Assembly (NCBI RefSeq): GCF_001858025.1
Contig: NZ_LZQD01000012.1
Location: 1 to 51,732 of the forward strand
Origin: Trichormus sp. NMC-1
Lineage (GTDB): Bacteria > Cyanobacteriota > Cyanobacteriia > Cyanobacteriales > Nostocaceae
DNA length: 51,732 nucleotides
Direction: 5' to 3'
Under the pieces are notes generated by a model. That model was not told where the DNA came from. It saw nothing but the letters and a program-made list of their open reading frames with translations, and searched no databases. Positions 45,442-51,732 of this stretch are shown piece after piece. A program made the translations under genes and the position numbers. Within the stretch, counting starts at the first letter, position 1. Every line of letters begins with the position of its first letter.

Positions 45442-46959
45442 ATGTCTACAGTCGCTCTACATCAAAAATATCGCCCCCAAACTTTAGCCGAATTGGTTGG
45501 ACAACCGTACATTAAAACTGCTCTAACTAATGCTATCAAACACCTGCAAATTGCCCCAGCTTATTTATTAACAGGTTCTAGAGGTACAGGTAAAACTTCA
45601 ACTGCACGCATATTTGCAAAATCTCTGAATTGCCTCAATACTAAAAAACCAACTGATAAACCTTGTGGAATTTGTCAATCTTGTCGTTCAATTGAAAGTA
45701 GCAATAGTTTAGATGTGAGTGAAATTGATGCTGCTTCTAATAATGGTGTGGATGATGCCCGTGCTTTAATTGAACGCTGTACTTTAGCACCAATAGCCGG
45801 ACGTTATCGAATTTTTATTCTTGATGAATGTCACTGTTTAACCGGCAATGCCTTCAATGCTTTACTCAAGTGTATTGAAGAACCACCACCTCATGTGGTT
45901 TTCATTCTCTGCACCACAGAACAGCACAAGGTTTTACCTACGATTGTCAGTCGTTGTCAGGTGTTTAATTTCCGTACTTTATCAATTCAAACAATTGTGC
46001 AGCATCTCCGTATTATAGCAGATGCGGAATCTATTTCTGTTGATGATGAGGGATTAAGTGCGATCGCTCGACTGAGTGATGGTGGTTTACGGGATGCGCT
46101 ACAATTACTCGGTCAAGCCAGTCTTTTAGATGTAGATATCACTGCCCATCATGTCATGGAAATCGTTGGTGGTGTCACAGAAGCAGAGCTAATCGCTATT
46201 TTACAGGCTATCTCTACCAACAACACTTTTAATTTGCTGCAAGTCGCTAGAGTTTTGGTAGACTCTGGGAAAACGCCCAAATTGATTATCTCAAATTTAC
46301 TGCAAACATACCGAGATTTGCTGATTATCAAGTCTGCACCGCAGGAACAAGCTTTACTAACTGGTTGTGTTAGTTATACTCAACTCAAAGCTTTTGCCAA
46401 ACACTGGAATTTCGAGACACTGAATTTGTCTTTAGCAGAGTTACAAAAAGCTGAAAATTATCTGCGATATACGGTCAATGCGGCGGTGTGGCTAGAGGTT
46501 TGTTTACTCAATTTGCTGCCTGCTTTATTGCCTGGGGGTGCAACGAAGACGATAAATGTGAAACCTGGGCATGATGGCAAATTGTTACCAAATTATGGCA
46601 CGTACACCATCAACAAGGTAACTGATAAACCTGTGGATGATCCAGGTAAAGATAGCTTGTTACCAGCAGTTGCAACCAATACCGCTAATGCTTCTAATAC
46701 TGCTAATTTAGCGCAAATTTGGCAGCAGGTGATGGATAAGGCGAAACCCAACCATCAAAAGCTATTGGCTCATGCAAATCTGGTGAAATTGCAAGGGTCG
46801 AAGGCAATTTTAGAGGTAACACCAGCTTACCTGCAAAAGTTTGAGAATAGCAAGGAGGCGATCGCTAAAATGCTGCAACGAGCTACCCAAAGTCCAAAAC
46901 CCCTAACTGTGTTGATTAAAACTGCCAATCTCAGTAATAATGGGAGGGTAAGAGGATGA
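45442..46959 (+). CDS. dnaX: DNA polymerase III clamp-loader subunit gamma/tau
   Basis: The 505-aa protein has the AAA+ clamp-loader pattern: HQKYRPQTLAELVGQ, Walker A TGSRGTGKTSTAR (GKT at 50-52), a zinc-binding set CGICQSCRSIE (Cys75, 78, 81, with Cys64), EIDAASNNGVDDAR, Walker B FILDECHCL and the sensor block FILCTTE. The C-terminal part (IWQQVMDKAKPNHQKLL) is a domain-IV-like region, and a full tau extension is missing. It is shorter than chromosomal DnaX and lies on the accessory replicon. Its stop overlaps the start of holA by 4 bases (ATGA), so the two are translationally coupled. Confidence 0.92.
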   Translation: MSTVALHQKYRPQTLAELVGQPYIKTALTNAIKHLQIAPAYLLTGSRGTGKTSTARIFAKSLNCLNTKKPTDKPCGICQSCRSIESSNSLDVSEIDAASNNGVDDARALIERCTLAPIAGRYRIFILDECHCLTGNAFNALLKCIEEPPPHVVFILCTTEQHKVLPTIVSRCQVFNFRTLSIQTIVQHLRIIADAESISVDDEGLSAIARLSDGGLRDALQLLGQASLLDVDITAHHVMEIVGGVTEAELIAILQAISTNNTFNLLQVARVLVDSGKTPKLIISNLLQTYRDLLIIKSAPQEQALLTGCVSYTQLKAFAKHWNFETLNLSLAELQKAENYLRYTVNAAVWLEVCLLNLLPALLPGGATKTINVKPGHDGKLLPNYGTYTINKVTDKPVDDPGKDSLLPAVATNTANASNTANLAQIWQQVMDKAKPNHQKLLAHANLVKLQGSKAILEVTPAYLQKFENSKEAIAKMLQRATQSPKPLTVLIKTANLSNNGRVRG

Positions 46960-47951
46960 TTGTCTTGCTCACGGGGGATGATGAATACGCGATTCAAGAA
47001 CAGCTAAACCAGTACAAGGCAGAGATTGATGCTCAATGGCTGACTCTATGCTATCACCGATTTCCGGCTGTTCAGCTTGACAAAGCTTTGAGTGTGGCTC
47101 GTACTCGTTCCCTGACTGGTGGTAAAAAACTGGTAATTGTGGAAAATTGCCACCTCAAGCAGTGGGGTGATACGGAGTTGGAGACTTTGCAACAGTTGGT
47201 GCAAGTGCCTAATTCGACTATTTTGGTGTTTGTGGCTAATAATGTAGATAAGCGGTTAAAGGTTTACAAGCATCTGGTCAAGTATGGCAAGTTGTTTGAG
47301 TTTTCGTTGATACCACCTTGGCGGTATGATTTGATTGAACAGGCGATAGTTTCGCTGGCTGCAAAACTCTACACGAACACTACAGATAATGCTGTTACAG
47401 CTAAGAAAATTAAACTGCTGCTGTCAGAGGAGGCGGTGGCATATTTAGCACAGGCTATTGGTAATGATATGACCCGTGCTGCTTCTGAGTTACGCAAACT
47501 GGATATCTATGCTCAGGGGAGAAAGTTAGAGCTTGCGGAGGTACAGGAGTTAGTTCCATGTCAAACTCAGAATAGCCTACAATTGGCTGCGGCTATGCGT
47601 GAAGGAAAAAGCCATCAAGTTTTGCAGTTGTTGGATGATTTACTGTCTCGTTCTCAACCTTTAATGGTGATTGTCAGCACTCTTTTAACGCAGTTTAGAA
47701 CTTGGTTATGGGTGAAATCTGCGATGGTTTCTGGGGTGAAGAAGGATAGTGAATTAGCTCAACTTTGTAATATCAGTAATCCTCATCGTATTTACTATTT
47801 GCGTCAGGAGGTAGCGAATACAAGTATCAATGCTTTGGCTCAAGCGGTGACTATGATTTTGGATGTAGAGATGTCTATTAAGAGGGGTGCTGATGGTAGG
47901 GATTTATTGGTGGTGATTCTTGGTGTTTGTAGGTTGTTTCAGGTGGTTTAA
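46956..47951 (+). CDS. holA: DNA polymerase III delta subunit
   Basis: The 331-aa protein is a clamp-loader delta (HolA) subunit. Its N-terminus reads VLLTGDDEYAIQEQLNQY, the middle has LTGGKKLVIVENC (Walker B-like strand) and PNSTILVFVANNVDKRLKVYK, then NDMTRAASELRKLDIYAQG and a C-terminal collar domain (QLLDDLLSRSQPLMVIVSTL and IKRGADGRDLL). It has the usual degenerate P-loop. It opens the clamp ring together with DnaX, and coupling to dnaX by an ATGA overlap indicates one functional unit. HolB was not found in the window. Confidence 0.9.
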   Translation: MIVLLTGDDEYAIQEQLNQYKAEIDAQWLTLCYHRFPAVQLDKALSVARTRSLTGGKKLVIVENCHLKQWGDTELETLQQLVQVPNSTILVFVANNVDKRLKVYKHLVKYGKLFEFSLIPPWRYDLIEQAIVSLAAKLYTNTTDNAVTAKKIKLLLSEEAVAYLAQAIGNDMTRAASELRKLDIYAQGRKLELAEVQELVPCQTQNSLQLAAAMREGKSHQVLQLLDDLLSRSQPLMVIVSTLLTQFRTWLWVKSAMVSGVKKDSELAQLCNISNPHRIYYLRQEVANTSINALAQAVTMILDVEMSIKRGADGRDLLVVILGVCRLFQVV

Positions 47952-47974
47952 TTAGGAGGAAGTTGAGGGAGAAT

Positions 47975-48018
47975 TTTGGATTTTGGATTGGATGTTTAAT
48001 GTCTGTCTAAAATCCAAA
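47975..48018 (+). terminator. Hairpin after holA
   Basis: TTTGGATTTT (47975-47984) pairs with AAAATCCAAA (48009-48018). It lies just after the holA stop. The long loop and lack of a clear T-tract make termination likely but not certain. Confidence 0.45.
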
Positions 48019-48386
48019 TTCAGTTGGTTAATTTGTGAAAATTTTAACATTAAACACTTCTGGGTTTTAGGCATTCAAACATGATTTTTTAAGGATGTTT
48101 TGACGGTCACTATTTTATTTAAAGTTACTAAAGTTTGAGTATAAAATATACCTAACTATATACTAAACTCCAGTTTATCACCAAAAGCCTGAAAAAACGG
48201 AATTTCATTCATTCACATCATGGTATATTTGTACAGTTTGTAACTTCTATTGTATATATAAGAAAAAATTATATAATTTTTGCTTGACTTGTATCAGATA
48301 GTCATGGTAGTTAGTATAGACGTAATTAGAATTTGAATGTGTATAAACGTTTATTTAATCAATCAAAAATAAGGAGGCTGTCAATC

Positions 48387-48842
48387 ATGAACGATATAGA
48401 AAGCACCATAGAACAAATTAAACCCTATCTTAAAGAGATTATAGACAGTATTATTAAGGGAACAAAAGATGTTGCGGAGATTAATTTAGAAGAAATAATC
48501 AGTTATGTGAATAATAGGATGGCTATTTATAGTGAACCTGAGAACATTCGGACAGCAATTAAATATGCCTGGAATTATGAGGAAAAACACTGTGCAGAAT
48601 ATTCTCTTGAAGAGGCCATTAAATGGTTTAAAATAAATCTTCCAAATCAAATTATTGCGGAAGGATGTTTATTAAAACAACATCAAGGAAATGCTTATGT
48701 ATTACACCAGTGCTTTATTGCTCGTCAGGATAATACTCCACTGTTAGATGGTAATTATCCACACCGAATTGTTTATACTTTAAAAATGGACAAAGCTTTA
48801 CAAGACCAGTTTGCTAATAAGAGTATGTTAGTTTTTAGATAA
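48387..48842 (+). CDS. Small protein, member 1 of a three-gene paralogous set
   Basis: The 151-aa protein starts at ATG 48387 after a strong AAGGAGG (48371-48377), rather than at the upstream frame start of 48333. The C-terminal half (from YSLEEAIKWFK) matches the next gene: EGCLLKQ, then HQCFIARQDNTPLLDGNYP, then a LxxxFxxKxMLV ending. The N-terminal half is helical (IKPYLKEIIDSIIKGTKD). No known domain is recognised. It is followed 17 bases later by a related membrane-anchored protein, and then by a third, so they probably arose by duplication and act together with the AAA ATPase downstream. Confidence 0.7.
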   Translation: MNDIESTIEQIKPYLKEIIDSIIKGTKDVAEINLEEIISYVNNRMAIYSEPENIRTAIKYAWNYEEKHCAEYSLEEAIKWFKINLPNQIIAEGCLLKQHQGNAYVLHQCFIARQDNTPLLDGNYPHRIVYTLKMDKALQDQFANKSMLVFR

Positions 48843-48859
48843 AACAAGGATGGTAAAAA

Positions 48860-49312
48860 ATGTTACTTGCTAATACTGCTAAAAATGATACACAAGCAGT
48901 TACCACGATGAAAGAAATCTTTGCATCTCCAATGTTCCTTAATTTTTTATTGGGAACGGTAATTATAATTATATTCTTGACAGTTTTTGCTTTCATCAAG
49001 AATAAAAAAAAGGTGATTGCAGCAACGGAGGAAAGGGATTATGAAATTTACTCTTTGGAAGAATCAATCAAATGGTTCCAATCCAAAAAATCCACTTCCA
49101 AAAAATCTTTTGAAAAGGTTAAGGGATGTTTACTAAAGGAAGAATTATCTGATAGCAGATTAAAATTAACACATTGTTTTCTTGATGCTAATAACCAACC
49201 ATTATTAAACAGTGATTATCCTCAGCTAATTGTTAAAACAGTTAGGGTGTCTCAAGATTTAGAAAACAAATTTGATGCTAAAGGTATGCTTATTTTGCCT
49301 TTTTCTCGTTAA
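48860..49312 (+). CDS. Membrane-anchored small protein, member 2 of the paralogous set
   Basis: The 150-aa protein has one transmembrane segment (about residues 27-46, FLNFLLGTVIIIIFLTVFAF) followed by a Lys-rich stretch. The cytoplasmic domain reads YSLEESIKWFQ, KGCLLKEE, THCFLDANNQPLLNSDYP and LENKFDAKGMLILPF. This mirrors member 1 at each block, so the soluble domain is a shared, unrecognised fold. AAGGATGG precedes the start. It lies between two other members and upstream of the AAA+ gene. A membrane-sensing or complex-anchoring role is inferred. Confidence 0.7.
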   Translation: MLLANTAKNDTQAVTTMKEIFASPMFLNFLLGTVIIIIFLTVFAFIKNKKKVIAATEERDYEIYSLEESIKWFQSKKSTSKKSFEKVKGCLLKEELSDSRLKLTHCFLDANNQPLLNSDYPQLIVKTVRVSQDLENKFDAKGMLILPFSR

Positions 49313-49367
49313 AAGCTGGTAGCAATAGCTCAAAAAAAGTAAACAGTTTATCATTGGAGGTAGATAA

Positions 49368-49697
49368 ATGAACTTAATTGATTCGATTAAACAAGCTTTA
49401 AAAGAAGTATGGGATTTTATTAAGCGAATTTTCGTGAAAATCTTAAATTTTATTAGAAACATAAGATCGTGGTTTCAAGAACCAGAACGTCTTAAAAAGA
49501 TAGAAGAGAATAATTCCATAATAGCTGTTGCTATAAAAGAAAACTTAGAAAATGGAAATTTCAATGTTATTAATTGTCTCTATGATCAAGATAGTGATTC
49601 TATCATTGAAAATGAGACTCTAATTATTGAAACTGAGGAACTAGATGCGAATACTAAACAACAATTTAATGATAAAGACATGATAAAACTCACATAA
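49368..49697 (+). CDS. Small protein, member 3 of the paralogous set
   Basis: The 109-aa protein follows a good GGAGG ribosome site. The first 40 residues form an amphipathic, hydrophobic and basic helix (MNLIDSIKQALKEVWDF, then IKRIFVKILNFIRNIRSW) likely to lie on a membrane. The C-terminal half (IKENLENGNFNVINCLYDQD, then TLIIETEELDANTKQQFNDK) is a shortened version of the domain in members 1 and 2, with the same LDxxxxxxFxxKxM ending pattern. No known family. The amphipathic helix might disrupt or associate with membranes. Confidence 0.65.
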   Translation: MNLIDSIKQALKEVWDFIKRIFVKILNFIRNIRSWFQEPERLKKIEENNSIIAVAIKENLENGNFNVINCLYDQDSDSIIENETLIIETEELDANTKQQFNDKDMIKLT

Positions 49698-49967
49698 AAT
49701 TTTGTGATAGCTTGCTTTCATCAGATGAAGTAAATCAAGACAAGCGAAAGCTGTTTGTCCGTTACTTGTTATGCTAAATATTGTTCATCAGAAGTGAAAT
49801 ACTGAAATATTAAACTCTTCACACACAATAAAAAACTGAGTTATTTATTCATATTTTAGGCTCAATGGTTTTGTTTTTTGACTTTATCTTTCAAAGAACT
49901 TCTGATATTTAATAGTTTGGCATAACCAGTAAGAAAGAACTGTTTTTACTAACAAATAATATAACTT

Positions 49968-51290
49968 ATGAAGAGCAAAAAATTGGATATGAAGCTTTTT
50001 AATTTCCCCAAACTTGTTTCTAGCGAGCAACAGCAAGAAAATGAAAAGTTTATTTCTGAGTTGGAGTCATTACTTCAAAGCTATGATTTTATTCCAAATG
50101 GTGGAATAGAAAATATTGCAGTTGCATTGATTTATAATAAAAAACTTACAATCTCTAATCCTATAGTTTATAATGACAAACTATATTGCTTTACCTATTA
50201 TCCAAAGCTTGTTTCAGAACAGCAGGATTTAAAAAATTCTGTTTTTCGGGCTAATCTAGATTTATTACTAAAAAAATATAAGTTTTTTCCACAAAGTGGC
50301 ATAGAGAGATTAAATTTTGTTATTGTTTATAACAAAAGTATTGACGAAATAGATATTAAAGGTTTGAAAGAAGAAAAAAATGAAGAGGGTTTAGCCTTTT
50401 TTTATCCTATCGAGCCTAAATATAGAATGGAACAAGTAATTCTGAATGAAGATTTGTTATCTGAAATCAATACAACTCTGCTCATACTAAAACACAAACA
50501 CCTAATTTATGAACAATGGGGCTTTAATAAGATTGATCCAGAGCCGAGAGCCATCATAAACTTTTATGGTGAACCTGGAACAGGTAAAACTATGACGGCT
50601 CATGCTATAGCCAATGAGTTGAATTGCAAAATATTAGCCTTAAATTATGCTGAAGTAGAATCAAAATTTGTTGGCGATGCTCCCAAAAATCTTGTTCGGG
50701 CTTTTGAAACAGCATCAAAAGAAAAAGCGTTACTTTTCTTTGATGAGGCTGACTCTTTTTTGGGTAAAAGAATTACTAATGTATCTTCTGGTTCAGATCA
50801 AGCTATTAACTCCTTACGAAGTCAAATGCTAATCCTATTAGATAATTTTGAAGGAGTTGTTATTTTTGCCACAAATTTAATAAAAAACTATGATCGTGCT
50901 TTTGAATCGCGTATATTTAAACACTTAAAATTTGATCTTCCTAATTCTGAAAATAGAACAAAAATTCTTTTAAAATCAATCCCATTGAATGTACCTTTTA
51001 AAAATAGTATCCCTCTTCAGAATGAAGATATTCAAACCTTAGTGGAAATTTCAGATGGTTTCTCAGGAAGAGAGATAAAAAATGCTATTTTGTATTCGCT
51101 AATCCATGCTATTTCTGAAAATAGAGATTTTGTAAAGTTCTCAGACTTTGACACATCTTTTAGACGATTGAAAGAGCAAAAACAAGAATTGCAGCAACAG
51201 TATGAAAATAAAAACTCCTTAGATCCAGAAAGAAAGCGATTTCTAGAAGAAAAAATCAAGTCAAACCTAACTGTCAGCAATGGAGTTTAA
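49968..51290 (+). CDS. AAA+ ATPase with duplicated N-terminal domain
   Basis: The 440-aa protein is a classical AAA ATPase (FtsH/Vps4-like core): Walker A INFYGEPGTGKTMTAHAIA (GEPGTGKT at 201-208), pore loop VESKFVGDAPKNL, Walker B ALLFFDEADSF, sensor 1 VVIFATNL and Arg-finger region FESRIF, then SGREIKNAI. The N-terminus consists of two tandem copies (about 10-65 and 78-130) of a 55-70-residue unit containing PKLVS, LLxxYxFxPxxGIE and IYNK, an unusual substrate-recruiting domain. It lies 270 bases after the third small protein on the same strand. It might remodel those proteins; no protease domain is attached. Confidence 0.85.
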   Translation: MKSKKLDMKLFNFPKLVSSEQQQENEKFISELESLLQSYDFIPNGGIENIAVALIYNKKLTISNPIVYNDKLYCFTYYPKLVSEQQDLKNSVFRANLDLLLKKYKFFPQSGIERLNFVIVYNKSIDEIDIKGLKEEKNEEGLAFFYPIEPKYRMEQVILNEDLLSEINTTLLILKHKHLIYEQWGFNKIDPEPRAIINFYGEPGTGKTMTAHAIANELNCKILALNYAEVESKFVGDAPKNLVRAFETASKEKALLFFDEADSFLGKRITNVSSGSDQAINSLRSQMLILLDNFEGVVIFATNLIKNYDRAFESRIFKHLKFDLPNSENRTKILLKSIPLNVPFKNSIPLQNEDIQTLVEISDGFSGREIKNAILYSLIHAISENRDFVKFSDFDTSFRRLKEQKQELQQQYENKNSLDPERKRFLEEKIKSNLTVSNGV

Positions 51291-51331
51291 ATTTTATAGT
51301 CACTCTCAGATTTTATTATAATTTAACATCT

Positions 51332-51346
51332 TCCCCCAATGGGGGA
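51332..51346. terminator. Hairpin TCCCCCAATGGGGGA
   Basis: A perfect 6-bp stem with a 3-base loop lies 42 bases after the AAA+ stop and 32 bases before the helicase start. The bases that follow include only a short T run (TTTA), so termination is uncertain. Confidence 0.4.
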
Positions 51347-51377
51347 TTTATGAGGGCAAAGTTCAAAAAACACCACC

Positions 51378-51693
51378 ATGAACACGCCCAACTACAGCTT
51401 ATTACTACAAAGCCTTTGGACACCACCTACCACACCCATTGCCGAAAATTCCCCCTCAAATCACCATCCCCCAGAACCAACAGAAATCGCCGAATTTCTA
51501 GCAGAAGAAATACTCTATCAACAAACAATTCCCGCCACCGAACCCAACCTCAAAACCATCCCCCAAGACCTACCAAAACAATTAATCAACGCCCTACAAT
51601 CATTAGGTATCACCCAACTTTACTCCCATCAAATCAAAGCCTTACAAGCAATTAGAAAAGGTAAAAGTTTCATCCTCACCTCCCCTACAGCCA
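51378..51693 (+). pseudogene. DEAD-box-type helicase, interrupted by an insertion sequence
   Basis: The first 105 residues look like the N-terminus of a DEAD/DEAH helicase: SLGITQLYSHQIKALQAIRK (Q-motif-like) then GKSFILTSPTATG, which begins the Walker A (motif I). The frame is then replaced by IS sequence, read as LARLKSC then stop. The gene is therefore cut at its nucleotide-binding loop. Its 3' remainder would lie beyond the window. The N-terminus itself is Pro/Ser/Thr-rich. Confidence 0.75.
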
Positions 51694-51732
51694 CAGGGTT
51701 AGCGCGTCTCAAATCCTGTTGACAGGGGAATT
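51694..51732. mobile_element. Terminus of the ISAs1-type IS, second copy
   Basis: Thirty-nine bases from CAGGGTTAGCGCG to the window edge are identical to 11632-11670, in the same orientation. The rest of the element is outside the window, with its transposase probably on the minus strand. The true junction may be up to a few bases to the right, because the first bases could be shared with the helicase gene. Confidence 0.85.

Noticed and set aside
51350-51655. 101-aa frame before and within the helicase gene
   Set aside because: Ser/Thr/Arg/Pro-rich shadow of the helicase frame, which has the recognisable Q-motif and Walker A start.
1-51732. tRNA or rRNA genes
   Set aside because: No cloverleaf with TTCGAATCC-type arm and no rRNA block was found on reading; a tRNAscan run would be needed to be certain.

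Overview
The window looks like accessory, probably plasmid, DNA of a filamentous (Nostocales-type) cyanobacterium. The evidence is many HIP1 octamers (GCGATCGC), rbcX/rbcS remnants, short palindromic cyanobacterial repeats, CHAT/caspase/WD40 proteins, and a set of replication genes (sliding clamp, clamp-loader gamma/tau, clamp-loader delta, a RecD/Dda-like helicase) next to site-specific recombinases. No tRNA, rRNA or CRISPR array was seen. Both window ends lie in multicopy mobile DNA: the 3' end of a group II intron on the left, and an IS end also present at 11632-11670 on the right. This is what a contig broken at repeats would look like.

Layout. 1-1960: two tandem group II intron 3' ends, the second with its reverse transcriptase. 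2.2-4.5 kb: a secreted GNEPFW-motif protein, a small hypothetical protein and a lipoprotein sugar dehydrogenase. 5.0-9.6 kb: a 1134-aa single-chain RNA-polymerase/RdRP-like protein with a DFDGD motif, followed by a GNAT-like protein and a small partner. 9.7-11.5 kb: a PIN toxin-antitoxin pair, a GIY-YIG-like protein and an Mrr-like nuclease. 11.6-15.2 kb: scrambled DNA with a 5'-damaged ISAs1-type IS, a truncated rbcS, an intact rbcX without rbcL, and a 5'-truncated CARF-HEPN (Csm6-like) gene. 15.6-21.2 kb: hypothetical and secreted proteins, an FAD monooxygenase with a 536-bp second copy 3250 bp away, a 337-bp miniature transposon with TnsB/TniA-type ends, and a tyrosine recombinase.

21.3-37.4 kb is a conflict or regulated-cell-death island. 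It holds a CHAT-TRADD-N-like protein, an AAA-like/transmembrane/WD40 protein, a CHAT-AAA-like protein, a caspase fused to an alpha/beta hydrolase, and a 1402-aa NTPase-CHAT protein whose catalytic Cys is Tyr. It also holds a frameshifted CHAT relic and nested miniature elements. The large genes form two minus-strand operons, which suggests ATPase sensors (STAND-type P-loop proteins) paired with CHAT/caspase protease effectors.

38-51.7 kb is the plasmid-maintenance half. It contains an orphan double-glycine-leader peptide, a XerC/D-like recombinase, an HNH nuclease, a RecD/Dda-like helicase, DnaN, a repeat-rich protein whose gene is an array of TTACTAGGG words, an XRE regulator, DnaX-HolA, then three related small proteins followed by an AAA+ ATPase, and finally a DEAD-box helicase cut by an IS at its nucleotide-binding motif.

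All functional calls come from reading motifs and translations by eye. No database search was run.
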